Assembly: GCA_022819605.1 (NCBI GenBank) | Contig: JAJEGW010000046.1 | Location: 1 to 33,514 of the forward strand | Length of the DNA: 33,514 nt | Direction of reading: 5' to 3' | Origin: Silicimonas sp. | GTDB taxonomy: Bacteria; Pseudomonadota; Alphaproteobacteria; Rhodobacterales; Rhodobacteraceae | Shown: positions 7,765 to 17,061 of the stretch, one piece after another | Position numbering within the stretch: the stretch's first letter is position 1 | How the letters are laid out: every line of letters begins with the position of its first letter | Program-made: the position numbers and the translations under genes | The notes under the pieces: model-generated | The model's input: the letters and a program-made list of their open reading frames with translations, nothing else | Told to the model about the DNA's origin: nothing | Databases searched by the model: none

Positions 7765-10092
7765 TCAACTTGCCTCGGCAATCCACCACGCAGCAAGCGG
7801 CCGCATGTTGAGAACCGCCCGGCATGTCGGCCGGCCCCTGTCAAATGCTGCCGGTGTCTGAAACACCAAGTTTCGCTTTTCGTGTAGTTCTCGACACAGA
7901 GCGCGCCGAAGCGCGTCGGCTTCGCTAGACATGTCCCACGCTTCCAGTTGAGCGGCGTAGCTGAAATTGAATCCTGGCTGTATCTCGGCCGTCTGAAAGC
8001 TCGTGTCTTCCTGGTGCGGAAGCAAGGCCATTGCATCGTCCGGGATGCCTGTCAAAGACACGGCACCCTCTCCACCTCCTGCCTCAAGGAAATTCCGTTC
8101 GTAGATAGTCCTCAACGCACTTTCGGCGCTGCTTCGCGGGACGATGTCGCCAAGTCCGAGGCGGCGCGCCAGGAAAGGACCGAAGAGTTGCTCTATGAAG
8201 CACGCATCAGAGAACGGGCCGTCCGTGTCGACACGAAACCACTGCCCGTTGAAGAGCCGTTCATTGTACGCGACCGCTGCTCGGTCTGCCTGGTTCTTCC
8301 AGTCCTCCGCAAGATTCGCTTCACCCGCCTCCTCAGCGAGTTCTGCCGCGGCGAGCAGCGCTGCGATCCAGAGACCGCCGCAATAGCTTGACGGACCTGT
8401 CATCGGGATGTTGTCGAAAGTCTGGTCAGGGATGCCGTCGTTCTCGATCAGACCGTCCCCGTCCCGATCAAACTGCTGCAGGTGATCGATTGCGGCACGA
8501 ACGGCCGGGAAGAGTTGAGACCGCCAATCAGCATCCATGTGTCTTCCTTCCCGAAACACGCAAAGGACAAAGTCGCAATTCAGGTCCTTCCAAAGGGTGC
8601 CGTCGCGATAAGTGTAGGAATTCGGGGTGACAAACGGGTCCTCTCCTGGACCGCCGAGATCGTGCGGACAAGCACGGTCCAGATTGATCGGAAACAGGTT
8701 CTGCTCCTGGCCGTGGCGGCGACGTCCCGGATCTCCGGGGATCAGGAAATCCGCGTAGTCGTGCACAACGCTTGCGGCAAGGTCCGGAAAGAACTGTGCC
8801 ACCGCCTCCGCGGCGTAGATCCAGAGATCAAGCGTGTTGTAGAGCGCATAGTCGTGGCACTCAATGATCCCGAAATGCCGCCTCCCATCAGGCGATCCAT
8901 GCTCCGAAGTCAGTACGGTGAGGCCGTCCACGAGAAAATAGCTTTCGTTGGTCGTCACTCCGGCACGATGCGGCGCGCTGCCAAGCGCCTTGCTGACATG
9001 CTCATGCCATTCGGAGATTCGCCGTTCCCAGTCCGGCGCGGACCTGTGGGCCAACGCCGTGATTCGCTCCGCGTTCCGACCGTTCCGGTTCCATTCGTCG
9101 GTGTAGCCGCGAAACCACGTCCGGCCTTGCCCGAACGAGATTCTCGGCAAGTCCCAAGCAAGGGTCGCCAGCATTTCGCGGCTTTCGCCGGGGCTCATGG
9201 ATACGCGCGCGGAAACGGCGGCGGCCGGATGTGCGGGCGGTGTCTCGCGAAAACCGCTCTCCGTGACCCAGCCGCTGCCGCGATCCGGCGCATCACCGCT
9301 TTCGAGAAACTCGTCCCAGAAATCTTCGCCGTTCCCTGCACCATCGAAGCAAACCGTGCGGGAAAAAACTGTACCTGCGTCAGCGGATACCGCGATGGCC
9401 CACTCTCCCGTGCCTTCCGCCGGTTCATCCGCCGTGCGGCGACGGTCCAGGATGACCCCTGTTCCTCCGGGGAGTTCCAACGGCCTGTTGAAACAGCCAG
9501 CCGCCACCCTGGACGGGCGATCTTCGTGGAAAGAACCGAACCATCCGTTCAGGTTGGCGAAGGCAAACGCGAGCGAGACGTCGGCGGCCAAGTCGCTGGT
9601 GTTGGTCAGCCGCCACTTGAAGATGGCAACCGGAAGCATCGAGCAGGAAAGATCGCGTGGAATGACGGGAGAGAATGAGAGGCATTCCGCCTCGACGCCT
9701 GCCAGCGGAGCGTGCCGGTGCCACGAAAACGGGAAGAGGCCGCCCCACTCAGGCACCACCCGTTCGAATTCGAAGGAACTAAGTTCACCGCTCTCGGGCT
9801 CCGGCTGCAGGGCGACGGCAACAGGCTCCTCGTTCTGCCGTCGGACACGGACGAGGAATCCGTTGCAAGGCATCGCAAAACTTGCCACGCCCCCACCCTT
9901 GATTGTCCATCGGCTGAAGCGCCCGTCTGAAGCGCGGGTTATTCCCCCGGTGCCAATGCCGCCAAGGGGGACGCCCGTGGCGGTCAGCGGCTTGAACAAC
10001 CGTTTCATTTTTTTGGATGGAGACGGCAGTGCATGCCCGGCAGGACGCCGCAATGACGCCGGAGGCAGGAAGAACGGATCGTTGCGCAACAT
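7765..10092 (-). CDS. GH116-family glycosidase (GBA2/bile-acid beta-glucosidase-like)
   Basis: A 775-residue protein of glycoside hydrolase family 116 (former DUF608), related to human GBA2 and archaeal beta-glucosidases/xylosidases. The N-terminal beta-sandwich domain starts with GVPLGGIGTGG at 40-50. The C-terminal (alpha/alpha)6 barrel shows IIECHDYALYNTLDLWIYA at about 409-427, WKDLNCDFVLCVFREGR from about 501, and DGIPDQTFD...GPSSYCGGLWIAAL at about 552-578. The last carries the family acid/base Asp region. In the first motif E411 is kept, but the usual second Glu is D414. No signal peptide is evident, so a cytoplasmic enzyme acting on imported glycosides or glycolipids is likely. The ATG at 10092 follows a G-rich site; an in-frame ATG at 10008 is possible. 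The gene is isolated, lying between rsmI and gshB. Confidence 0.85.
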   Translation of the reverse strand: MLRNDPFFLPPASLRRPAGHALPSPSKKMKRLFKPLTATGVPLGGIGTGGITRASDGRFSRWTIKGGGVASFAMPCNGFLVRVRRQNEEPVAVALQPEPESGELSSFEFERVVPEWGGLFPFSWHRHAPLAGVEAECLSFSPVIPRDLSCSMLPVAIFKWRLTNTSDLAADVSLAFAFANLNGWFGSFHEDRPSRVAAGCFNRPLELPGGTGVILDRRRTADEPAEGTGEWAIAVSADAGTVFSRTVCFDGAGNGEDFWDEFLESGDAPDRGSGWVTESGFRETPPAHPAAAVSARVSMSPGESREMLATLAWDLPRISFGQGRTWFRGYTDEWNRNGRNAERITALAHRSAPDWERRISEWHEHVSKALGSAPHRAGVTTNESYFLVDGLTVLTSEHGSPDGRRHFGIIECHDYALYNTLDLWIYAAEAVAQFFPDLAASVVHDYADFLIPGDPGRRRHGQEQNLFPINLDRACPHDLGGPGEDPFVTPNSYTYRDGTLWKDLNCDFVLCVFREGRHMDADWRSQLFPAVRAAIDHLQQFDRDGDGLIENDGIPDQTFDNIPMTGPSSYCGGLWIAALLAAAELAEEAGEANLAEDWKNQADRAAVAYNERLFNGQWFRVDTDGPFSDACFIEQLFGPFLARRLGLGDIVPRSSAESALRTIYERNFLEAGGGEGAVSLTGIPDDAMALLPHQEDTSFQTAEIQPGFNFSYAAQLEAWDMSSEADALRRALCRELHEKRNLVFQTPAAFDRGRPTCRAVLNMRPLAAWWIAEAS

Positions 10093-10577
10093 TGCTGGAC
10101 CCCCCTGACGCCTCCCCCCAGCGCAACGCGTACGGGGACGAGGCAGCGTGACCTTTGACCCTCAATACCGTCGGATCCTGCCACTGAAAATCCGTCTTTG
10201 CGCGCCTCTCACGTTGTTTCGCGGCAGTTCCTCGTTCCGAACTGCCGCAGCGGGTTCTTCCACGGTCGAGTGGGCGAGTCAGCAGGGAACAAGTTCGGAG
10301 GCAAGCTGCGCCGGCAGGCGGCACGAGGCGATTGTCGCTGCATCGGGTGCCAGGAGCACCAGTGAAGCGATTCCAGGTTGCTCCTGGAGGGATCGCGGAC
10401 CCGGCGCTCTTGCGCGCCGTTCACCAATGGCTCTGCAGCATTAAGAGGCCTGCGAAAGTCTCCCCACCGTCCGTGCTCCACATCCGCGCGCGGATACGCG
10501 GATAGCTGCACCAAGAATGTCCCCCAATCTCAAGAGTGCCAAAATCGCCGAGTTCTGGGAAAGCAGATGAGAGAAGA
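10093..10577. other. 485-base spacer with strong inverted repeats, no recognisable gene
   Basis: Frames here lack any family signature, and no YraN remnant is visible. Three inverted repeats stand out. GCGGCAGTTC at 10221-10230 pairs perfectly with GAACTGCCGC at 10239-10248 around an 8-base loop. ATCCGCGCGCGGAT at 10482-10495 is a perfect 14-base palindrome followed by another CGCGGAT. AGGAGCA and TGCTCCT form a looser pair around 10356-10388. Neither hairpin is followed by a T-run on either strand, so they look more like operators or structured RNA than simple terminators. The spacer would contain the promoter of the GH116 gene. Confidence 0.45.
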
Positions 10578-11435
10578 TCAACTGCCGATCTTGATCCCCA
10601 ATTGATAGATGTCACGTCGCGACACGCCAAACCGGCTTGCCACGTCGCTTGCCGCATCGCGGAGATTACGGGTCTTCAGGGCCTCCCTCAGCGCCTGCTC
10701 TACCTTTTCCGGGTCGGGCGGCGCCTCGCTCTTGCCGATCAGCAACACGATTTCACCTTTGAGCGGCATGTCGGCTAGGGATTCCGCCAGAGCACCGAGA
10801 GTATCCCTGCGAATTTCTTCGAATTTCTTCGTGAGTTCCCGACACAGTGCTGCGGGTCGGTCAGCACCCAACACGTCGACCGCGTCCTGCAGCGTGGCGC
10901 CCGCACGGCGAGGACTTTCGTAGAGAATTAGCGTGTCGGGCACATCGGCGAGCCGTTCCAGAAACCGCTTTCGCGCGTCACGCTTCGAAGGCGGAAACCC
11001 GGCAAACGCAAACCGGTCGCAAGGGAGGCCGGCCACGGTCAGAGCGGCGACCAAGGCGGAGGGACCGGGCACAGGCGCCACCCTGTGGCCATCCGCGATC
11101 ACTGCCTGCACCAAGACAAAGCCCGGGTCGGCCACGAGCGGCGTACCTGCGTCCGAGGTGTAGGCCACGGCCGCGCCCCGCCGCAACGCCTCAAGCACCG
11201 CCTTTCGGTCCCGTTCCCCGCTATGGTCGTGGTATGCGATTATTCTCCTGCCGGCGCGCGGGATCCCGTGAATGTTCATGAGCCGTCGCAGGCTTCGCGT
11301 GTCCTCGGCCACCAGCAGATCGGCATCGCGAAGCACGTCAAGCGCCCGAAGCGTGATGTCGCGCGCATTTCCCAGCGGCGTGGACACCAAATGGAGGCCC
11401 GAATCTAAGGTCCCGCCGCCAGATGCTTTGCTCAT
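10578..11435 (-). CDS. rsmI: 16S rRNA (cytidine(1402)-2'-O)-methyltransferase
   Basis: A SAM-dependent class III (tetrapyrrole-type) methyltransferase of 285 residues that 2'-O-methylates C1402 in the decoding centre of 16S rRNA. Seen: the N-terminal HLVSTPLGNARDITLRAL signature, AEDTRSLRRLM, YHDHSGERD, the SAM-site SDAGTPLVADPG, PVPGPSALVAALTVAGLP and a FAGFPPSK segment. A C-terminal winged-helix-like tail ends with SRRDIYQLGIKI. I prefer the ATG at 11435 (MSKASGG), because upstream in-frame starts at 11474 and 11507 would extend into the promoter of the divergent lipoprotein gene. Divergence from an LpoA-like gene is the usual arrangement. Confidence 0.95.
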   Translation of the reverse strand: MSKASGGGTLDSGLHLVSTPLGNARDITLRALDVLRDADLLVAEDTRSLRRLMNIHGIPRAGRRIIAYHDHSGERDRKAVLEALRRGAAVAYTSDAGTPLVADPGFVLVQAVIADGHRVAPVPGPSALVAALTVAGLPCDRFAFAGFPPSKRDARKRFLERLADVPDTLILYESPRRAGATLQDAVDVLGADRPAALCRELTKKFEEIRRDTLGALAESLADMPLKGEIVLLIGKSEAPPDPEKVEQALREALKTRNLRDAASDVASRFGVSRRDIYQLGIKIGS

Positions 11436-11506
11436 CGCTGCTTTGCGTGATTTACTAGGGATGTGTTTCTGCATAGGTTCGCGCCGAACTGCCCAAGGAG
11501 ATTCCA

Positions 11507-12664
11507 ATGCTTGCCCTTTTGCCGCTGTGCCGCAAGGTCATGACTTGGATGACTGCGCTTGCCGTGCTTGCCGCATGCGAACCCTCGTCCACGACGAGAG
11601 GGCCTTTGATCAACCCGAACGAGGCCGTGCCGGTCGCCTTGCTTGTGCCCAAGACCGCGCCGAACGGCGCCATTCTGGCGCAATCGCTCGAAAACTCCGC
11701 ACTGCTGGCAGTGGAGGATTTGGGTTCGATCAAGATCAGCTTGCAGGTGTATGACACCGTCGGCACGCCCGACGGTGCCGCAGAGGCTGCACGGCTCGCG
11801 ATCCAGGACGGCGCAAAGATCATTCTCGGACCGTTGTTCGCCGAAAACGCACGCGCGGTCGGCCAAGTGGCCGCAGCCAGCGGCATCAATGTCCTGACCT
11901 TCTCCAACAATCCAGCCGTTGCGGGCGGCAATGTCTTCATTCTGGGCAACACGTTCCAGACGACCGCCGATCGGCTTGTCGAATTCGCGCTCAGCCAGGG
12001 CAAGAGCGGCATCTTTATCGTGCACGCAGACGACCCTGCGGAACGCGTGGGTGCCGATGCGATCGAGCAGGCAGCTCGCAAGTCGGGTGCAAGCGTGCTC
12101 GGTGTCCAGTCATTCGCCCTCTCGCAACAAGGCGTAGTCGACGCGATTCCCGGCATCGCGAACAGCTTCCTTGCGTACGGCGCGGACACGATGTTCGTGA
12201 CCTCCGGAAATTCGGGCGCACTGCCCTTTCTTGCGGCGTTGTTGCCGGAATACGGCATTGACAGGGACACGGCACAATTCATCGGCCTGCAGAGGCTCGA
12301 CGTGCCATCGAGCGCTCTTTCCCTCAAGGGGCTTCAGGGGGCCTGGTTTGCAACACCCGCGCCTGTGCTGGCCCAGCAATTCAGCCGCCGGTATGCCGGA
12401 GCCTACGGCACGCAACCCAACCCGATCGCGAGTCTTGCCTATGACGGCATCGCGGCGATCGGCGCGCTTGTAGCGCAGGGCAAGAGCAATGCGCTGCAGA
12501 CACGAGCGTTGATCCAAGGCGCCGGATTTGCCGGCGTCAACGGACCCTTCCGATTGCTGCGAAACGGCACGAATGAACGTGGACTTGCCGTGGCGCAGGT
12601 CGAGAACAACCAGGTGATCGTTATTGACCCCGCCCCAACAAGCTTTGGCAGCGCGGACTTCTGA
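11507..12664 (+). CDS. LpoA-like penicillin-binding protein activator lipoprotein
   Basis: A 385-residue lipoprotein with a periplasmic-binding-protein type 1 fold, as in the C-terminal domain of LpoA, which activates penicillin-binding protein 1A. A signal peptide ends in the lipobox LAVLAAC with C24 as the lipidated residue. The body contains the family-like stretches VALLVPKTAPNGAILAQSLENSALLA, IILGPLFAENARAVGQVAAASGI and VLTFSNNPAVAGGNVFILG. It is much shorter than E. coli LpoA because the N-terminal TPR domain is absent, as in other alphaproteobacteria. AAGGAGA precedes the ATG at ideal distance. It is divergent from rsmI and overlaps the proposed glnD start by about 41 bases. Confidence 0.88.
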   Translation: MLALLPLCRKVMTWMTALAVLAACEPSSTTRGPLINPNEAVPVALLVPKTAPNGAILAQSLENSALLAVEDLGSIKISLQVYDTVGTPDGAAEAARLAIQDGAKIILGPLFAENARAVGQVAAASGINVLTFSNNPAVAGGNVFILGNTFQTTADRLVEFALSQGKSGIFIVHADDPAERVGADAIEQAARKSGASVLGVQSFALSQQGVVDAIPGIANSFLAYGADTMFVTSGNSGALPFLAALLPEYGIDRDTAQFIGLQRLDVPSSALSLKGLQGAWFATPAPVLAQQFSRRYAGAYGTQPNPIASLAYDGIAAIGALVAQGKSNALQTRALIQGAGFAGVNGPFRLLRNGTNERGLAVAQVENNQVIVIDPAPTSFGSADF

Positions 12665-15446
12665 GCCCTCGCAGGGTCTTGATGGTCCTGCCTTTCCGGA
12701 TCTGGGTCTGAGCGCGAGTCAGGTCTATGACGGAGCATCCGTGCTGGCCGCAATTGCGGACGACATGGACAGTCTGCCGCCAGGGCGTGGCCCCGAGACG
12801 CGAAACCGGATAGCCGAGCATCTGAGACATGCAGTCGACAGCGGACGTGCCACAATCATTGAAGCACTGGAAGAGAATCCGTTCGCATCCCGCGACGCGG
12901 CGCTTGCATTTCGGCACCTGACCGACGGAGTGGTTGAAAGCGCATTTCAGGTCACAACGATTTGGCTTCACCCCAACCCTAATCCGACGGATGGCGAACG
13001 CATCGCGATTCTCGCGGTCGGCGGTTACGGTCGAGGCGAGATGGCGCCCTGCTCGGACGTGGATCTTTTGTTCCTCATGCCCTGGAAAGTCACGCCCTGG
13101 GCCGAAAGCGTGATCGAAAGCATGCTCTACGTGCTCTGGGACCTGCATCTGAAAGTGGGACATGCAACGCGGAACATAACCGACTGCATCCGGCTCGGTC
13201 GGGACGACAACACGATCCGCACGGCGCTCCTGGAACACCGATTCTTGATCGGCAACCGAACCCTAGCCGACGAATTGGCGGTCCGGTTGAGAAGGGAGCT
13301 ATTTGGCAACACGGTCTCCGAGTTCATTGAAGCCAAGCTCGAGGAACGGGACTCCCGTCACCGCCGTCACGGCGGTCGACGGTACATCATCGAACCCAAC
13401 ATAAAGGAGGGCAAGGGCGGCCTGCGGGACCTTCAGACCCTCTTCTGGATCGGAAAGTACATTCACGGCGTCTCGGATGCAGAAGAACTGGTGCGAACGG
13501 GCCTGTTGAGCGCCGAGGAATACGACAAGTTCCGCGCCGCCGAGACCTTTCTCATGGCGATCCGGTGCCATCTCCACGTGCTCGCGGGCCGCGCGGTGGA
13601 CCAGTTGACCATAGACGTTCAGCCGATGATTGCGGAACGGCTTGGGTACAATGATGCGGCAGACCGGCCGGCCGTCGAGCGATTCATGCAGGACTACTTC
13701 CGTCACGCCACCGTGGTCGGGGAACTTACCCGCATCTTCTTGACAGCACTGGAGGCGAAGCACGTCAAGAAGGCGCCGTCACTCGCAAGCATCTTCCGGC
13801 GCCGGAAGCGTGTGGGCGATCAGTATATGCTGCGCCACAACCGCCTTGACATCGCGAATGGCCACACCTTCCTGGCCGACAAGCTGAATCTCTTGAGGAT
13901 CTTCGAAGAGGCGCTGAGCACGGGATACCTGATCCACCCCGACGCCATGCGGCTGATCACGGCAAATCTTGGCCTGATTGACGACGAAATGCGTCGGTCG
14001 CCTGAGGCGAACCGAATATTCTTCGATACGCTTCTAGAACACGGAAATCCCGAAAGAGCGCTTCGACGAATGAACGAGCTTGGCGTGCTCGCAGCGCTTG
14101 TTCCGGAATTCGAGCCCATCGTCGCAATGATGCAGTTCAACATGTACCACCACTACACGGTTGACGAGCACACCATTCAGTCCATCTCGAACCTGGCGGG
14201 GATCGAACGCGGCGAATTGGTAGAGGAACTGCCGGTAGCAAGCGGCATTTTGAAAAAGGGTGTCAACAGGAAGGTCCTTTACACGGCCCTCCTGCTGCAC
14301 GACATCGGCAAGGGTCACAATCAGGACCACTCGATCCTCGGAGCCCAGATCGCCCGCAAGGCCACGCGACGGTTCGGGCTCACGAAGGACGAGGTGGAGA
14401 CGGTCGAGTGGCTTGTCCGCTACCATCTCCTGATGTCTGACGTGGCCCAGAAGCGCGACCTGTCGGAACCGCGCACCGTTCGCGACTTTGCCAAGGCGGT
14501 GCAATCCCGGGCAAGGCTCGATCTGCTGACCGTGCTTACCGTGTGCGACATCCGTGGTGTAGGCCCAGGCACCTGGAACAACTGGAAGGCGCAGTTGCTG
14601 CGCGACCTCCATGCAATGACGACCGATGCCCTCGAACGCGGGATGGAGGCCATCAATCGCGGCAGCATGGAATCGGAGGCCAAGTCTGCGCTCTGCGAAG
14701 CATTGGCAGATTGGGACGAAGAAACCCTCCAGCACGAGACTTCCCGCCACTATGGCCCTTATTGGCAGGGCCTGCCACATGACGCGCACCAGGTCATTGC
14801 GCGCATGCTTTCGGGTCTCGGCGACAACGAAATCCGGATCGACCTGATGCCAGACGACGCGCGGGATGCGACCCGAATTTGCTTTGCGCTCGCGGACCAT
14901 CCGGGCATCTTCGCCCGGCTGTCCGGTGCGCTGGCCCTGTCAGGCGCAAATGTTGTCGACGCGCGGACCTACACTTCCTCCGATGGCTATGCGACCGCCG
15001 TCTTCTGGGTTCAAGACAGGGACGGAAGCCCTTACGGCACGGACCAGATGCAGCGATTGCGAAACGTGATCGAAAGGACGTTGAAGGGCGAGACCTTGCC
15101 GCGTGAATCGCTCATCAACAAGGATCGGCGAAAGATGAAGGAGCGCGCCTTTGGCGTGCCGACCTCGATCACGTTCGACAACGACGGCTCTGACATCTAC
15201 ACGATCATCGAAGTCGACACGCGCGACCGCCCGGGGCTGCTCTATGACCTTGCACACGCGCTCGCGCAGTCAAACGTCTATATCGCAAGTGCTGTCATCG
15301 CGACATACGGCGCACAGGTCGTTGACACGTTCTATGTAAAGGACATGTTCGGCCTAAAATACTATTCGAAATCGAAACAGAGGACGCTGGAGGCACGTCT
15401 CCAAGCCGCCATCGTTGCAGGTGCCGAACGGGCCGTGGCATCATGA
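12624..15446 (+). CDS. glnD: [protein-PII] uridylyltransferase/uridylyl-removing enzyme
   Basis: GlnD senses glutamine and adds or removes UMP on PII proteins, controlling nitrogen assimilation. The 940-codon frame holds, in order: a nucleotidyltransferase domain with GGYGRGEMAPCSDVDLLFL (about 133-151), the GlnD-specific IIEPNIKEGKGGLRDLQTL region, an HD phosphohydrolase domain with MYHHYTVDEH (about 507-516) and LLLHDIGKGHNQDH (about 556-569), and two C-terminal ACT domains (about 750-830 and 859-930) that bind glutamine. The start is uncertain. The first ATG is codon 48 (12765), close to where conserved sequence begins, while TTG at 12624, TTG at 12645 and GTG at 12741 are in frame. The 12624 start has an AGGTGA-like site but overlaps the previous gene. 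Confidence 0.95.
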   Translation: MTPPQQALAARTSEPSQGLDGPAFPDLGLSASQVYDGASVLAAIADDMDSLPPGRGPETRNRIAEHLRHAVDSGRATIIEALEENPFASRDAALAFRHLTDGVVESAFQVTTIWLHPNPNPTDGERIAILAVGGYGRGEMAPCSDVDLLFLMPWKVTPWAESVIESMLYVLWDLHLKVGHATRNITDCIRLGRDDNTIRTALLEHRFLIGNRTLADELAVRLRRELFGNTVSEFIEAKLEERDSRHRRHGGRRYIIEPNIKEGKGGLRDLQTLFWIGKYIHGVSDAEELVRTGLLSAEEYDKFRAAETFLMAIRCHLHVLAGRAVDQLTIDVQPMIAERLGYNDAADRPAVERFMQDYFRHATVVGELTRIFLTALEAKHVKKAPSLASIFRRRKRVGDQYMLRHNRLDIANGHTFLADKLNLLRIFEEALSTGYLIHPDAMRLITANLGLIDDEMRRSPEANRIFFDTLLEHGNPERALRRMNELGVLAALVPEFEPIVAMMQFNMYHHYTVDEHTIQSISNLAGIERGELVEELPVASGILKKGVNRKVLYTALLLHDIGKGHNQDHSILGAQIARKATRRFGLTKDEVETVEWLVRYHLLMSDVAQKRDLSEPRTVRDFAKAVQSRARLDLLTVLTVCDIRGVGPGTWNNWKAQLLRDLHAMTTDALERGMEAINRGSMESEAKSALCEALADWDEETLQHETSRHYGPYWQGLPHDAHQVIARMLSGLGDNEIRIDLMPDDARDATRICFALADHPGIFARLSGALALSGANVVDARTYTSSDGYATAVFWVQDRDGSPYGTDQMQRLRNVIERTLKGETLPRESLINKDRRKMKERAFGVPTSITFDNDGSDIYTIIEVDTRDRPGLLYDLAHALAQSNVYIASAVIATYGAQVVDTFYVKDMFGLKYYSKSKQRTLEARLQAAIVAGAERAVAS

Positions 15447-15489
15447 TCTGCGGCACGGCATTGCGGAAGCAACGAGGGGCGGCGACTCC

Positions 15490-17061
15490 GTGACCACGAT
15501 TCGGCTGATATCCAGCGCCGCGACGGTGGGAGCATGGACGTTCCTGTCGCGCATCCTGGGCTTTGTCCGTGACATCCTGATCGCGGCATGGCTGGGAAGC
15601 GGCCCGGTGGCGGAAGCATTCCTGGTAGCCTTCTCCCTTCCCAACATGTTTCGCCGATTTTTTGCGGAAGGTGCCTTCAACATGGCATTCGTGCCGATGT
15701 TCGCAAAGAAGCTCGAGGCCGGCGAGGATGCAGGCGGCTTTGCGCGAAACGCCCTGTCAGGGCTGACTCTGGTCCTGATTGTCATCGCGGTTCTCGGCAC
15801 GGTCTTCATGCCGTGGCTCGTTCTCGCAATGGCCAGCGGGTTTGCGAACGACATGCGCTTCGACACGGCCGTAACGCTTGGCCGGATCGTGTTTGTCTAT
15901 ATCGTGTTCATCTCGCTCGCAGCGCTCTTTTCCGGCGTCCTGAACGCGGGCGGGAAGTTCGCCGCTGCGGCCGCTGCGCCGGTGCTCTTGAACGTCATCC
16001 TTGTCGGCGTTTTGATCCTTGCGGAGCTTGGCTTCGGAAGTTCCATAATCGGGAAGGCGGAAAGCGCGCGCCATGGCACGCTTCTGGCATTCGGCGTGGT
16101 TCTGGCAGGCATCGCCCAGCTTGCCCTCGTCTGGTTGGCGGCGCGGGCGTCCGGTTTCGACCTTCGCCCAGGATGGCCGCGCTGGACACCCGATCTCAAG
16201 CGCCTTGCCGTGATTGCCATGCCCGCCATGCTGGCCGGCGGCGTCGTGCAGATCAATCTCCTCATAGGTCGGCAAGTGGCCAGCTACTTTGACGGTGCCA
16301 TAGTATGGCTGTCCTTTGCGGATCGACTCTACCAGCTCCCCCTCGGCGTGGTCGGCATCGCGATCGGCATCGTGCTGCTGCCCGATCTCTCGCGTCGCCT
16401 GGCGGCCGACGACACGGATGGCGGCCAGTTCGCGTTCTCGAGGGCGGTCGAAATGTCTCTGGCGCTTGCCATACCCGCGGCAGCCGCGCTGGCAGTGATT
16501 CCGGCGGCGATTGTGCGCACGCTCTTCGAACACGGTGCGTTTGGACCGGCCGACACGGCTGCCACGGCCTTGGCCACTGCGGTCTACGCCCTCGGTCTCC
16601 CGGCATTTGTGCTGCAAAAGGCACTGCAGCCGCTCTATTTTGCACGTCAGGACACGGGACGCCCGTTCCGCTTTGCCTCCGCCGCGATGCTGATCAACGC
16701 GACCCTAGCGATCGGGCTTGCGCCGTTCATCGGCTATATCGCCGCAGCCATCGGCACGACAATTGCTGCATGGTTCATGCTGGCCCTGCTTCACCTGGGA
16801 TCGAGGAAGATGGGCCGGGCCGCACAGCTGGACGCACAGGCCCGAAGGCGATTGCCGCGCACGCTATTTGCGACCGCGGTGATGGCCGTCGGACTCTGGT
16901 TCGTGGATCGTCTGCTGACCCCTGTCGCGGCGACCGGCGAGCCTGCGGCGATCGCCAGCCTTGCCCTGCTCTGCGTCTTCGGGCTCTTGCTCTATGGCGT
17001 TGCAGGCACTGTCCTCGGGGCGTTTTCGGTTTCAGAACTCAGGAACGCGATGCGGCGGTAG
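15490..17061 (+). CDS. murJ: lipid II flippase MurJ
   Basis: MurJ is an inner-membrane MOP-superfamily flippase that moves lipid II to the periplasmic face for peptidoglycan synthesis. The 523-residue product starts VTTIRLISSAATVGAWTFLS and has the family signature SRILGFVRDILIAAWLGSGPVAEAF, then SLPNMFRRFFAEGAFNMAFVPMF. About 14 hydrophobic segments follow, including the central YQLPLGVVGIAIGIVLLPDLSR region. An in-frame TTG at 15415 would overlap glnD. The GTG at 15490 has a GGGGCGG site and matches the family N-terminus, so I use it. It lies 43 bases after glnD, probably in the same transcript. Confidence 0.95.
   Translation: MTTIRLISSAATVGAWTFLSRILGFVRDILIAAWLGSGPVAEAFLVAFSLPNMFRRFFAEGAFNMAFVPMFAKKLEAGEDAGGFARNALSGLTLVLIVIAVLGTVFMPWLVLAMASGFANDMRFDTAVTLGRIVFVYIVFISLAALFSGVLNAGGKFAAAAAAPVLLNVILVGVLILAELGFGSSIIGKAESARHGTLLAFGVVLAGIAQLALVWLAARASGFDLRPGWPRWTPDLKRLAVIAMPAMLAGGVVQINLLIGRQVASYFDGAIVWLSFADRLYQLPLGVVGIAIGIVLLPDLSRRLAADDTDGGQFAFSRAVEMSLALAIPAAAALAVIPAAIVRTLFEHGAFGPADTAATALATAVYALGLPAFVLQKALQPLYFARQDTGRPFRFASAAMLINATLAIGLAPFIGYIAAAIGTTIAAWFMLALLHLGSRKMGRAAQLDAQARRRLPRTLFATAVMAVGLWFVDRLLTPVAATGEPAAIASLALLCVFGLLLYGVAGTVLGAFSVSELRNAMRR

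Noticed and set aside
8482-9678. 398-codon plus-strand frame within the GH116 gene
   Set aside because: It has no family signature, while the opposite strand encodes a full GH116 protein; this is a GC-rich antisense shadow.
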